Shown in pieces: positions 15,041 through 24,427 of a DNA stretch of 64,000 bases; position 1 is the first letter of the stretch; every line of letters begins with the position of its first letter. This DNA comes from Alkalicoccus luteus (lineage in GTDB: Bacteria; Bacillota; Bacilli; Bacillales; Salisediminibacteriaceae): NCBI GenBank assembly GCA_052061695.1, contig JBPZEY010000002.1. The stretch is one strand, 5' to 3'. The notes under the pieces are model-generated. The model saw nothing but the letters and a program-made list of their open reading frames with translations, searched no databases and was not told where the DNA came from. The position numbers were made by a program, and so were the translations under genes.

Positions 15041-17320
15041 ATGATGTTTCGTAAAAATCTCCAGGATCTGCTCGCTGAGCTGAAGCTGGATCCTCAAGTA
15101 GAGTATTGGCATACGATGGAAGAAACAGAAGCGAAGTACAGCTCGTTTCCAGATCAGCTGCCACAGCACCTGATAGATGGGCTGCACCGTCGCGGAGTGA
15201 CGTCTCTTTACAGTCACCAGCGAACGGCATATGATACTGCTGCCAACAAAGAAAATGTCGTAGCGGTTACGCCGACTGCTTCGGGAAAAACGCTCTGCTA
15301 TAATTTACCGGTCCTACAGCGTTTCCATATGAATCCGTCGGCGAGAGCGCTCTATATATTCCCGACAAAAGCGCTCGCTCAAGATCAGATGACTGAATTA
15401 AACGAACTCGCAGATGAATTGGAAAATGGATTAAACTGCTATACGTATGACGGTGATACACCGGCCGGACTTCGGCAAAAGGTGCGAAAAGCAGGGCATG
15501 TCGTCATCACAAATCCGGATATGCTTCACGCTGCGGTGCTGCCTCATCATACAAAGTGGATCTCGTTATTTGAAAATCTTGAAACAATCGTCATTGATGA
15601 ACTGCATACGTACCGGGGAGTATTCGGTTCACACGTCGCGAACGTGATAAGAAGATTGAAACGAATTTGTGCTTATTACGGTAGCAGTCCGACATTCATC
15701 TGTACATCTGCAACAATAGCTAATCCTGTAGAGCTTGCGCAAGAATTGACAGGTTCGCCTTTCCGTCTCGTTGATGACAACGGCGCCCCGCGCGGGAGAA
15801 AACATATTATTTTTTATAATCCGCCGATCATACATGAACAGTTTCATATACGGAAGAGCGCTACGAAAGTCGTTAATGATCTGGCGTCAGAATTTTTGAA
15901 AAATCAGGTGCAGACAATCGTCTTCGCAAGAAGCAGAGTTCGTGTTGAAATTATTTTGAGCCGCCTCCAGCATTTAATCAAGGACGATCTGTTAAAACAG
16001 TCGATCAGAGGATATCGCGGCGGCTATCTTCCAAGTCAGCGAAGGGAAATTGAAAAAGGTCTAAGGAGCGGAGAAACGATAGGGGTTGTTTCAACAAATG
16101 CGCTTGAACTAGGTGTGGATATCGGGCAGCTGCAAGTGTGTATTATGACAGGCTATCCGGGATCGATTGCTTCTTCCTGGCAGCAGGCAGGCCGGGCCGG
16201 CCGGCGACAGGGAGAGTCGGTTGTAATCATGGTTGCCGGCGCATCCCCGCTCGATCAATATGTGTTCCAAAATCCGGACTATTTTTTTGATCATACGCCC
16301 GAGACGGCGCGAATCAATAAGAATAACCTCATCATTCTTTCTGATCATATAAAATGTGCTGCCTATGAGCTGCCGTTTAAAGAAGCGGAAGGATTTGATG
16401 ATGTTACGCCTGAAGATACCGCTGAATTACTGGACTATTTGACGGAAATGCGCGTTCTCCATCATCGTCATGACACGTGGCATTGGATGAGTGATGCATT
16501 TCCGGCTCACGAGATCAGCCTCCGTTCCGCTGCTCAGGAAAACGTTGTAATCATTGACCGTACGAAAAAAGGCACACCGCAAGTAATCGGCGAAATGGAT
16601 ACGTTCAGTGCCATGACGCTTTTGCACGATGAAGCGGTATACCTTCATGAGGGGGTACAGCATCAGGTAGAACTTCTCGATTGGGATGAAAAAAAAGCAT
16701 ACGTCCGGGAAGTGGAAGTCGATTATTTCACTGACGCCAACTTAGCCGTAAAGCTTACCGTCCTCGACATAGATGAGAACAGGGATACCGGAATATGTTC
16801 CATGCAGTATGGAGATGTTATGGTAACTGCGATGGCAACAATTTTCAAAAAAATTAAGCTTGATACGTATGAGAATATTGGGTCGGGTCCGATCCATCTG
16901 CCGGAGCTTGAGCTTCATACAAACGGTTTTATGCTGGAGTTTGAACCGGAATTTTTCGATGATTTAAACGACGAAGAAATCGAGCAGCTGCTGATAGGAT
17001 TTTGTCATGCTCTTTCTCACGTTGCAGCCGTTCATGTTATGTGTGATAAACGCGATATACATGCCGTTCCGGAAGTAAAAGCTGTTCACTCAGGAAGACC
17101 GGTCGTTTATCTGTATGATAGTTATCCTGGCGGCATCGGTCTTGCTCAGAAGATTTTCCAGCAGGCAGAGCGCGTTCTGTCGAAAACGGCTGATTATGTG
17201 GATCACTGTCCCTGCAGTCATGGTTGCCCTGCTTGTACGGGAACACAGGGAATGGAAGACTGGAATGTCAAAAAGCGCCTGGCAGACGTAATGTGGAAGT
17301 TGATGGAGGGACTGGAATGA
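15041..17320 (+). CDS. mrfA: DExH helicase MrfA (YprA)
   Basis: About 759 residues. Superfamily 2 helicase with Walker A TPTASGKT (about 77-84), DELH box, TSATI, and C-terminal helicase motifs ALELGVDIG and QQAGRAGRRQG. The end is a DUF1998-type region with the four-Cys cluster CPCSHGCPAC. This is the layout of B. subtilis MrfA, the 3'-5' helicase of mitomycin C repair. ATG 15041 has AGGAAAGG about ten bases upstream and gives the family N-terminus; an open frame extends earlier, but across the previous terminator. The stop overlaps mrfB (ATGA). Confidence 0.95.
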   Translation: MMFRKNLQDLLAELKLDPQVEYWHTMEETEAKYSSFPDQLPQHLIDGLHRRGVTSLYSHQRTAYDTAANKENVVAVTPTASGKTLCYNLPVLQRFHMNPSARALYIFPTKALAQDQMTELNELADELENGLNCYTYDGDTPAGLRQKVRKAGHVVITNPDMLHAAVLPHHTKWISLFENLETIVIDELHTYRGVFGSHVANVIRRLKRICAYYGSSPTFICTSATIANPVELAQELTGSPFRLVDDNGAPRGRKHIIFYNPPIIHEQFHIRKSATKVVNDLASEFLKNQVQTIVFARSRVRVEIILSRLQHLIKDDLLKQSIRGYRGGYLPSQRREIEKGLRSGETIGVVSTNALELGVDIGQLQVCIMTGYPGSIASSWQQAGRAGRRQGESVVIMVAGASPLDQYVFQNPDYFFDHTPETARINKNNLIILSDHIKCAAYELPFKEAEGFDDVTPEDTAELLDYLTEMRVLHHRHDTWHWMSDAFPAHEISLRSAAQENVVIIDRTKKGTPQVIGEMDTFSAMTLLHDEAVYLHEGVQHQVELLDWDEKKAYVREVEVDYFTDANLAVKLTVLDIDENRDTGICSMQYGDVMVTAMATIFKKIKLDTYENIGSGPIHLPELELHTNGFMLEFEPEFFDDLNDEEIEQLLIGFCHALSHVAAVHVMCDKRDIHAVPEVKAVHSGRPVVYLYDSYPGGIGLAQKIFQQAERVLSKTADYVDHCPCSHGCPACTGTQGMEDWNVKKRLADVMWKLMEGLE

Positions 17321-18495
17321 AGCTAAAACATAAGCTGAAGCGTATGAAGAGCGGAATAGAAGACAGATCCGACCAACATCGGACGGTGATACCGGATCAG
17401 GAAACGGATTTCTCATCCATCGGATTTTATCCGTTCTATCTGGACGGGGAGGTCTCCTATCGGCGAAAGCGGGAGTATCCGGTATCAGAATCTCTCGTTA
17501 CTCGCATGAAGACAGTGCACCGCAGATGGCAGGAGCTGCATCACCACGCTCATCCGCTTCGTTTTCACGATCAGCCGGAAAGCCTGCTGTTTTTCGATAC
17601 TGAAACCACCGGGCTGGCCTCTGGTGCTGGCACAAAAATTTTCTTAATTGGATATGCCCGTCTTGTCGATCACACGCTGGAAGTCACGCAGCATTTGTTG
17701 ACTGGGCCTGAGCATGAACAGGCCTTTTTAGCAGGTTTTTTAGACGATTTTTCTGCTTCAGATACTATTGTCTCTTATAATGGAAAATCATTTGACTGGC
17801 CGCAAGTAAAATCAAGGCATGCTTTTTTACGAGACAGGCTACCATTACTCCCTGAAGCCGGTCATATTGATCTGCTGCATGCTGCAAGAAGGTTTTGGAA
17901 AGATCGCCTGCCATCCTGCAGATTATCAATCATCGAAGAACATATTTTACAGCAAAAGCGAACAAACGATACGCCGGGAAGTCTCGCACCACTGCTTTAT
18001 TTTGATTATTTGGAAAAGGGAGATCCCCTGCAGCTCGCAGGAGTTGTCGACCACCACGATCATGATGTGCGGGTTCTGGCGGAGCTGTATGTGCTTCTCG
18101 CTGAAAAAGTGCTCTTTCCTAAAAGAGCTGCCGATGCGAAAGAACTTTCTGTAAGCGCTCGCTGGTGGGATCATTTGAAGCATCCGGAGCAAGCAGCTCC
18201 ATTCTGGCACAAAGTTCCGGCTATTCATCTGCCTGCTGAAGAACTGCTTCCAAAGGTGAAGCATTTGCAGCGAATGAAGCAGTATGAGGAGGCTTCAGCA
18301 CTTATTCGAAGCTTTCCAAGTCCTTCAGCCGTGCACTATGAAGAGCTGGCGAAGATCGAAGAAAGACGATTGAAAAATACGAAAGCTGCATACGAAGCGG
18401 TGCAAAAAGGCCTTCAGCTGAATCCGGAGCCTGTCATTACTGCAAAACTGTTGAAGCGGCGTCAAAGGATCGAACGCAGCGGTGCATCGTATTAG
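17317..18495 (+). CDS. mrfB: Exonuclease MrfB (YprB), DnaQ-like
   Basis: 392 residues. RNase H-like exonuclease domain with DTETTGLASG (motif I), VSYNGKSFDWP (motif II) and a late HHDHDVRVLAELY (motif III), followed by a TPR-like C-terminal region (about 310-392). B. subtilis MrfB is the metal-dependent nuclease partner of MrfA in mitomycin repair. ATG 17317 overlaps the mrfA stop, with GGAGGG six bases upstream. Stands 12 bases before the DUF294 gene, so the repair pair may share a transcript with it. Confidence 0.94.
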   Translation: MKLKHKLKRMKSGIEDRSDQHRTVIPDQETDFSSIGFYPFYLDGEVSYRRKREYPVSESLVTRMKTVHRRWQELHHHAHPLRFHDQPESLLFFDTETTGLASGAGTKIFLIGYARLVDHTLEVTQHLLTGPEHEQAFLAGFLDDFSASDTIVSYNGKSFDWPQVKSRHAFLRDRLPLLPEAGHIDLLHAARRFWKDRLPSCRLSIIEEHILQQKRTNDTPGSLAPLLYFDYLEKGDPLQLAGVVDHHDHDVRVLAELYVLLAEKVLFPKRAADAKELSVSARWWDHLKHPEQAAPFWHKVPAIHLPAEELLPKVKHLQRMKQYEEASALIRSFPSPSAVHYEELAKIEERRLKNTKAAYEAVQKGLQLNPEPVITAKLLKRRQRIERSGASY

Positions 18496-18507
18496 AAGGG
18501 AGCGCGT

Positions 18508-20421
18508 ATGAATCAATCTTTAAATGAACAAACGACGATGATGAGACGATCATTTCCATTCGATTTGCTGTCAGACGAGCAGTTTCAGCGGATAGCAGAC
18601 AGAACGGTCAGAAGCTCTTTTGAGGTAAATGAATTTCTTTTTCGCGAAGACGAGGAAGAAATTGAAATTCATTTTTTGTTAAGCGGACTTGCGAAAAATA
18701 TACTACACCGGGAAGACGGGAAAGATATCTCGGTTCGGTTTTATTATCCAGGTGACTTAATTGGTGTCATGATTCTGCTCGCAGGAGGAAGCATGAATTT
18801 CTCTGTAAAGGCATTGGAAACGTGTGACACGATTAAAATCAGGCGTGAAGTTCTGCTGGAATTAATGGGAGAAAACGAAACATTTAGTGAAGTCATTTTG
18901 TCTAACATTGGAGACAGGATGAAATCACTTTATGATGAAATAAAGAAAGAACGAAGCGCAGGAGACCGGGAAAATATTGGACTTTTCCGCACAAGGGTGA
19001 ATGCCATCATGGAGCGGCCGCTGACATGCAGACGGGAGCTGGCGCTTGATGAAGCCGCCACACTGCTTGCCTCGCATCATGCGGCAGGGCTGATTGTCAC
19101 AAACCGCCGCGGCGAAATTGTAGGTGTGTTAACGCAGCAGAGGGTGATTCGCGGGCTGCTCCACGGGGCACGCGAGGAAGAAGTTTCACGCTGGATGGAC
19201 GACCAGCCGGTTACCATTCAAGAGGATGCCTTTTCTTATGAAGTATTGACTTTCTTTAAGGATGATTATGTCGATATCGTTCCGGTAATGCGGGGAGAGA
19301 AACCGGCAGGTATGCTTACAGCAGAATCATTTTTGCAGCTGCAGGATTCACACTATCTGCATTTATCCTATACGCTTCAGCATGCGAAAACCATCCGTGA
19401 TGCGGCTTCTGTATCACCCAACCATCACCGCTCGTTTATCGAATTTACAGAAGCGCTGCTTGAGGAGCGGACGCACCCGACAGAAGTGGCTGAATTTATT
19501 TCCAGCTACAATGACCAAATACATCGGAGAATGATTCAGCTCTGTCTGCAGCAAATGAAAAAAGAAGGGTACGGAAGCCCGCCGGTTGAATTCTGTTTTA
19601 TCGTTATGGGAAGCCAGGGACGAAAAGAACAAGCATTCAGCAGTGATCAGGATAACGGACTTATCCTGGATAATTACAAACATTTAGATAATTGGCGGGG
19701 AGTAGAGGATTACTTTCATCGGTTTGCCGGCAAAGTAAATCAGGCGCTCGTTGAAGCTGGATTTCCTGAATGCCCTGGCGGCATCATGGCCAGAGAACGG
19801 CGTTGGTGCAGGGAAATAGATGAGTGGAAGCGCGAAGTTTACCGCTGGGCAAAGGAGAGCGATGCGGAAGAAGTTCGTGATTTTACCATTTTTATCGATT
19901 ACCGACCGGTGTACGGAGATTTTACGCTTGCAGAATCGCTGCGTGATGAAATTACCGAGCGAATACAAAAGGCAGGCCTGCTTCACGCTTACTTAATGAA
20001 GGATACGATCCGCTTTCGAGTTCCTGTAAATACGTTCGGAAGGCTGACGCTTAAAGGCAAACAAAAGACAATCGATTTAAAAAAATCGGCGCTGATGCAG
20101 ATCGTGAATGGTGTGCGAATCTTTGCAATCCGGTACGGGATTAAAGAGGCGGGAACTTCCGCAAGACTCGATCAGCTGGAAAAACTGGAAGTCTTTCATC
20201 CGCGCGACGTAAAGAATGCTCGCTTGGCAATGGATGTGCTGTTGTACCACCGTCTTCGCAGAAATATTTTCCAGCTCAAGCATGACAGACCACTGTCTAA
20301 TGAATTGTCTCCGATGGAGCTGGAAAAAGAAGATCGGCGCCAGTTGAAGGAAGCGCTCATTGTAGCGAAACGGATGCAGCAGATGAGTGAATTAAGTTTT
20401 CAGCGCAGCAGGGGGATTTAG
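18508..20421 (+). CDS. cNMP-binding / CBS / DUF294 nucleotidyltransferase signalling protein
   Basis: 637 residues in four parts: a cyclic-nucleotide-binding-like barrel (about 15-130, with RFYYPGDLIGVM), a CBS pair (about 165-280), a DUF294 nucleotidyltransferase (about 300-440) and a DUF294 C-terminal helical domain (about 480-620). The nucleotidyltransferase motif is GSQGRKEQAFSSDQD, the GlnD-like GS...D-x-D pattern. Such proteins are predicted signal transducers with an adenylyl- or uridylyltransferase core; ligand and target are unknown. It lies between mrfB and a DnaQ-like exonuclease (two-base gap). A shorter paralogue, also with an exonuclease, is at 50971-51921. Confidence 0.88.
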   Translation: MNQSLNEQTTMMRRSFPFDLLSDEQFQRIADRTVRSSFEVNEFLFREDEEEIEIHFLLSGLAKNILHREDGKDISVRFYYPGDLIGVMILLAGGSMNFSVKALETCDTIKIRREVLLELMGENETFSEVILSNIGDRMKSLYDEIKKERSAGDRENIGLFRTRVNAIMERPLTCRRELALDEAATLLASHHAAGLIVTNRRGEIVGVLTQQRVIRGLLHGAREEEVSRWMDDQPVTIQEDAFSYEVLTFFKDDYVDIVPVMRGEKPAGMLTAESFLQLQDSHYLHLSYTLQHAKTIRDAASVSPNHHRSFIEFTEALLEERTHPTEVAEFISSYNDQIHRRMIQLCLQQMKKEGYGSPPVEFCFIVMGSQGRKEQAFSSDQDNGLILDNYKHLDNWRGVEDYFHRFAGKVNQALVEAGFPECPGGIMARERRWCREIDEWKREVYRWAKESDAEEVRDFTIFIDYRPVYGDFTLAESLRDEITERIQKAGLLHAYLMKDTIRFRVPVNTFGRLTLKGKQKTIDLKKSALMQIVNGVRIFAIRYGIKEAGTSARLDQLEKLEVFHPRDVKNARLAMDVLLYHRLRRNIFQLKHDRPLSNELSPMELEKEDRRQLKEALIVAKRMQQMSELSFQRSRGI

Positions 20422-20423
20422 CC

Positions 20424-21158
20424 ATGACATGGTTTCACGCCCTGCGCTCGACCGCAGCTTCCGTCAAGCCGTTTTTAAAACACCGGAACGATTGGGCGCG
20501 TGCAAATCCTGAGACAATGCAGGAAGCAAAAAACAGCGTGATCCGCTTTAATCAGGTGCTGCCGGATTTCACGACCACCCCTTCCAGCGCTGATATTGTC
20601 GTGTTTGACGTGGAAACTACAGGGTTTTATCCATTTCTTGGAGATGACATCATTTCCATTGGAGCTGTGCCGATCCGCCAGCCAAATCATCAGTTTTATG
20701 AACTTGTGCAGACTGCCCGAACAATTCCAAAGTCGATCACGGGGCTAACGGGTATCGATAACGAGCAGATAAAGACAAACGGAATGGTATTCCCGGAAAT
20801 GCTTATTAAGTTCCTTCGATTCTCGCAGGGAAGTTTTTTATCTGCACATCCAGCAAGCTTTGATGTCCGGTTTTTGCAGGTGCTTTGCAGACGTTGGAGG
20901 CTCCCGGTTTTAAGGCCTTATGTACTTGACTCTTTTCATGCAGCCCGGCTGCTTTATCCTGATGCAGATGCCAGTCTCGACGGCCTCATTCAGCACTTTC
21001 ATATGCCTGTAATCAGGCGTCACCATGCACTTAATGATGCGGTGATTACCGCAGAGGTTCTTGAAAAGCTGCTTGATCAGGCAGAAGTGAAAGGGTGTAA
21101 TTCCATTGGGACACTCGTGCATGAATCCATGATGAAGAAAAAGAGGCGACGCAGGTAA
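20424..21158 (+). CDS. 3'-5' exonuclease, DnaQ/PolC-epsilon family
   Basis: 244 residues. Exo motif I FDVETTGFYP, motif II in LSAHPASFDVRFL, and motif III HHALNDAVIT, i.e. the DEDDh set typical of DNA polymerase epsilon-type exonucleases. The C-terminus is very basic (MKKKRRRR). It starts two bases after the DUF294 gene, with GGGGGA upstream, and is surely in the same operon. The same gene pair is found at 50261-51921. Confidence 0.9.
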   Translation: MTWFHALRSTAASVKPFLKHRNDWARANPETMQEAKNSVIRFNQVLPDFTTTPSSADIVVFDVETTGFYPFLGDDIISIGAVPIRQPNHQFYELVQTARTIPKSITGLTGIDNEQIKTNGMVFPEMLIKFLRFSQGSFLSAHPASFDVRFLQVLCRRWRLPVLRPYVLDSFHAARLLYPDADASLDGLIQHFHMPVIRRHHALNDAVITAEVLEKLLDQAEVKGCNSIGTLVHESMMKKKRRRR

Positions 21159-21230
21159 GTACAGTATTGCTTTTCTGCTTATTATTGGCTAACATATATA
21201 GTGGTTAACAAGCAGCAGGGAGAGAAGAGT

Positions 21231-21296
21231 ATGCCGAAAGTATTAGTAGCGATGTTTTTTGCGGTGATTTGTGGCACAGTCGTATTTTTTCAGTAA
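21231..21296 (+). CDS. Possible 21-aa membrane peptide
   Basis: ATG with GGGAGAG seven bases upstream opens a 21-residue frame: a Pro-Lys start, then one unbroken hydrophobic helix ending FFQ. Base composition and ribosome site look coding, but the size makes this tentative. It lies alone in the gap between the exonuclease and ypsA. Confidence 0.4.
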   Translation: MPKVLVAMFFAVICGTVVFFQ

Positions 21297-21378
21297 TGCA
21301 TGAGCTGTTTCGTAGAATTCTGATTCTTCGGAGCAGCTTTTCATTTACTCGCTGTACCAGCTGGAAATGGAGGTAAAG

Positions 21379-21936
21379 ATGGCAGTATCTATGGCAATCA
21401 GCGGCTATAAGCCTCACGAAATCGGCGTTTTCAATGAACGTCACGAGCAGCTGCCATTCTTAAAAAAGGCGCTGCGCAGAAAGATAGAAGCTGCAGTAGA
21501 TGAATACGGCGTGGAATGGGTCGTGATAAGCGGTCAGGCAGGAGTTGAACTCTGGGCAGGCGAAGCCGTCATCGACATGAAGAGAGACGGATTTCATATT
21601 CAGCTTGCTGTGCTAGCTCCGTTTCAGCAGCAGGAGGAGCGCTATCAGGAAGCGGTAAAAGAGCTGTATCAGACTGTCTGGCAAGAAAGTGATTATCAGG
21701 CCTGGATTACAGAGCGACCTTATGAGTCTCCGGCACAATTAAAACAAAAGAACCAGTTTATTGTAGCGAAGACAGACTTAATGCTGCTTTTATACGACAC
21801 AGAAAAGCCCGGCACGCCTTCGTTCTATCTTGAAGCAGCAGAGGCAAGACAGGAGCAGGATGGATATCCGGTTATTTATATCACCCCTGACGACATTGAA
21901 GATGCTGTTCGGGACGAGCTGGATGACTGGAATTGA
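21379..21936 (+). CDS. ypsA: YpsA (DUF1273, SLOG superfamily)
   Basis: 185 residues. AISGYKPHEIGVF at the start and VISGQAGVELWAGEAV are the nucleotide-binding-like glycine segments of the SLOG/DprA-like fold. B. subtilis YpsA is linked to cell division and oxidative stress. ATG 21379 has GGAGG six bases upstream; the ATG at 21367 would place that site inside the gene. Next to gpsB, as in B. subtilis. Confidence 0.92.
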   Translation: MAVSMAISGYKPHEIGVFNERHEQLPFLKKALRRKIEAAVDEYGVEWVVISGQAGVELWAGEAVIDMKRDGFHIQLAVLAPFQQQEERYQEAVKELYQTVWQESDYQAWITERPYESPAQLKQKNQFIVAKTDLMLLLYDTEKPGTPSFYLEAAEARQEQDGYPVIYITPDDIEDAVRDELDDWN

Positions 21937-21990
21937 CAGAAAGCAGGATGTCTGAAAAAATGAGAGTATTACGGTAATGAGGTGACCTAT

Positions 21991-22299
21991 ATGGAGCGAA
22001 AAAACAAGCTGACTAAAAACGATATTTATGAAAAAGAATTTAAAACCAGCATGAGAGGCTATAATCAGGACGAAGTGGATCAGTTTCTCGATGAAATCAT
22101 CAAGGACTATGAAGCGTTTGAGACACATATTCAACAGCTGGAGAAAGACCTGGAGGAAGCGAAATATGCCCAGCCGGCTCGAACTGAATCCCGTGTTCAG
22201 TCCAAGCCGCAGCCTGCTGCTGGAAATACAAACTACGATATTTTACGCCGGCTTTCCAATCTTGAAAAGCACGTTTTCGGGAGCAAGCTGAACGAATAA
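21991..22299 (+). CDS. gpsB: Cell division protein GpsB
   Basis: 102 residues. DivIVA-like N-terminal domain (LTKNDIYEKEFKTSMRGYNQDEVDQFLD), a coiled coil (about 35-65), a short Q/P/A linker, and the C-terminal trimerisation helix NYDILRRLSNLEKHVFG. GpsB is a membrane-associated adaptor linking penicillin-binding proteins to the divisome. ATG 21991 follows GAGGTGA; GTG 21982 is part of that site. The stop overlaps the next gene by one base. Confidence 0.95.
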   Translation: MERKNKLTKNDIYEKEFKTSMRGYNQDEVDQFLDEIIKDYEAFETHIQQLEKDLEEAKYAQPARTESRVQSKPQPAAGNTNYDILRRLSNLEKHVFGSKLNE

Positions 22300-22685
22300 T
22301 GATGGCGGAAGTCTATATCGATGCAGCAACAGCCGGGAATCCTGGACCATCAGGAGCCGGAATTTATATTAAAGCCGGAAAAGAGCACTACCGTTATGCT
22401 GTGCCGTTGCCGGTGATGAGCAATCATGAAGCGGAGTTTCATGCGTGTCTGGAAGCAATCAAACGTTGCACGGAGCTTGATGTATCCATTCTTTCGATTC
22501 GCTCGGACTCTAAAATCCTGGTCGATTCGCTCGAAAAAAACTATGCAAAGAATCCATCATTTAACTCGCTTTTAAAAGCAATTGATGCCAGCTCCAAACA
22601 ATTTGACCATGTTTTCGTTAAATGGATTCCTTCAAGTAAAAACGGGGAGGCAGATGCACTGGCCCGAAAAGCGCTTAGAGCGTGA
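22299..22685 (+). CDS. RNase HI-family protein (YpdQ-like)
   Basis: 128 residues, RNase H fold without an N-terminal hybrid-binding domain. The acidic active-site set is complete: D in VYIDAAT, E in HEAEFHA, D in RSDSKILVDSL and D in GEADALARKA. It could be a true RNase HI or one of the inactive Bacillus paralogues; the intact acids favour activity. Start overlaps the gpsB stop; two adjacent ATG codons are possible. RNase P RNA follows within 60 bases. Confidence 0.85.
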   Translation: MMAEVYIDAATAGNPGPSGAGIYIKAGKEHYRYAVPLPVMSNHEAEFHACLEAIKRCTELDVSILSIRSDSKILVDSLEKNYAKNPSFNSLLKAIDASSKQFDHVFVKWIPSSKNGEADALARKALRA

Positions 22686-22741
22686 TGCAGTATCTATACA
22701 GGGGCATTAATTTGTGATATGATTAGTTTCGTTGTTTTCAA

Positions 22742-23147
22742 CGTCCATCTGTGTTCAGGTGATCGCTGTTTCTTAACAGGAACAGAGGAAAGTCCATGCT
22801 CGCACAGCCTGAGACGGCTGTAGTGTCCGCGCCTGGCGAAACCATAAGCCAGGGCAGCCTGTTTAAGGCTGACGGCAGAAGGAATGCCTACGTCTGTTTC
22901 AGATACGGCAGAAACTTCTTGAAAGTGCCACAGTGACGAAGCTCTTTTGGAAACGAAAGAGGTGGAACGAGGTAAACCCCGCGAGTGAGAAACCCAAAAT
23001 TTGGTAGGGGCACTTCTGTGAAGGAATCAAACGGATCAGAAGGCGCTGCTTCTGGCAGTGCAGACAGATGATTACCACACCGGTACGAGGGTGACTCCCG
23101 TTTGCAGTACGGTGTACAGAACATGGCTTACAGAACACAGATGGTGT
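22742..23147 (+). ncRNA. rnpB: RNase P RNA (bacterial type B)
   Basis: Ribozyme that matures tRNA 5' ends. Invariant blocks are present in order: GAGGAAAGTCCATGCTCGCA, GCCTGGCGAAACCATAAGC, GACGGCAGAAGGAATGCC, GAAAGTGCCACAGTGACGAA, GGTAAACCCCGCGAGTGAGA and CAGAACATGGCTTACAGAAC. Terminal helix P1 forms between CCATCTGTGTTC (22745-22756) and GAACACAGATGG (23133-23144). The position between gpsB and ypsC matches B. subtilis. A terminator lies 15 bases downstream. Confidence 0.97.
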
Positions 23148-23161
23148 CTTTACGGAATGTC

Positions 23162-23196
23162 AGCCTCCACGTGCATACAGCGTGGAGGCTTTTTTC
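23162..23196 (+). terminator. Rho-independent terminator of rnpB
   Basis: AGCCTCCACG pairs with CGTGGAGGCT around TGCATACAG, followed by TTTTT. Confidence 0.92.
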
Positions 23197-23228
23197 AAAT
23201 GATAACTACAGATCGGGAGAGGAAAAGC

Positions 23229-24362
23229 ATGACTACTTACACACTGCTTGCAACGACAACGATGGGATTGGAATCCCTCGCTGCTAAAGAATTAAAGAAG
23301 CTTGGTTTTACAGATTTATCGATTGAAAACGGGAGGGTGCGCTTTGAAACAGACGCCCTTGGGATTGCCAGAGCAAATCTTTGGCTGAGAACTGCTGACA
23401 GAATCAAGCTCTTAGTAGGCGAATTTGAAGCACGATCCTTTGAAGAACTTTTTGAAAAGACTAAAGCACTGCCGTGGCAGAATTTTATCAGCAAGGATTC
23501 TGAATTTCCAGTACTTGGACGTAGTGTCAAATCGGATTTATTCAGCATTTCAGACTGTCAGGCAATCGCGAAAAAAGCCATTGTCGAAAAGCTGAAGCAG
23601 GTGTATCCAATCGAGTGGTTTGAGGAAACTGGACCAATGACCCGCGTGGAGGTTGCGCTCCATAAAAATACGGCTCAGCTAACGCTTGATACGAGCGGAG
23701 AAGGGTTGAACCGCCGGGGCTACCGGACCCGTCATAACCAGGCACCGCTTAAAGAGACGCTTGCTGCGGCCTTAATTCAACTTGCAAACTGGTATCCGGA
23801 CATTCCGTTCCATGATCCCTTTACCGGCTCCGGGACTCTTCCAATTGAGGCAGCCATGATCGCTCAAAATATTGCCCCGGGAGTGAACCGAAGCTTTGCC
23901 TTCTCTGAATGGGAATGGTATGACGGCGCGCTATATGAGCGGGCGCTCGAAGAAGCAGAAGATTTGGCTGACTACGACGCGAAATTTGAGATTATCGGTT
24001 CTGATATCGATCATAAAATGGTCGAACTGGCTCGATACAATGCGACAGAAGCCGGCTTCTTTGACCAGATTTATATCAAACAGATGAGCTTCCGCGACTT
24101 TTCACCGAAGAGTGAGAAAGGTGTGCTGATTGGCAACCCTCCGTACGGCGAACGAATGCAGGATCTGCCATACGTTGAGAACCTGTACCGTGAATTGGGT
24201 GCAATTATGAGCAAATACCCTTACTGGAGTGCGTATATTCTCGCCACACATGAAAAATTTGAAGAGCTTTATGGAAAAAAAGCGACGAAACGCCGCAAGC
24301 TTTACAACGGCAGCTTGAAAACACAATATTACCAATATTGGGGAGAGAGACTGCCTAAATAA
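23229..24362 (+). CDS. ypsC: THUMP-domain rRNA guanine N2-methyltransferase (YpsC/RlmL type)
   Basis: 377 residues. THUMP domain (about 45-155) then a Rossmann methyltransferase with the SAM site DPFTGSGTLPIEAAMIA and catalytic motif IV GNPPYGERM. Homologues methylate 23S rRNA (RlmL/RlmK N-terminal half). RGYRTRHNQAPLKETLAAALI is the typical family linker. The frame is open far upstream into rnpB; ATG 23229 is chosen because GGGAGAGG lies just before it and family homology begins there. Confidence 0.93.
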   Translation: MTTYTLLATTTMGLESLAAKELKKLGFTDLSIENGRVRFETDALGIARANLWLRTADRIKLLVGEFEARSFEELFEKTKALPWQNFISKDSEFPVLGRSVKSDLFSISDCQAIAKKAIVEKLKQVYPIEWFEETGPMTRVEVALHKNTAQLTLDTSGEGLNRRGYRTRHNQAPLKETLAAALIQLANWYPDIPFHDPFTGSGTLPIEAAMIAQNIAPGVNRSFAFSEWEWYDGALYERALEEAEDLADYDAKFEIIGSDIDHKMVELARYNATEAGFFDQIYIKQMSFRDFSPKSEKGVLIGNPPYGERMQDLPYVENLYRELGAIMSKYPYWSAYILATHEKFEELYGKKATKRRKLYNGSLKTQYYQYWGERLPK

Positions 24363-24427
24363 GGAGGAATCCGTTTACAACCTTACGGGCTGCCCTTTAT
24401 AATTGGCGCAGAAGGAGGCTGAGGCCG

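Noticed and set aside
23058..23228. N-terminal extension of ypsC into RNase P RNA.
   Set aside because: The bases belong to rnpB and its terminator.
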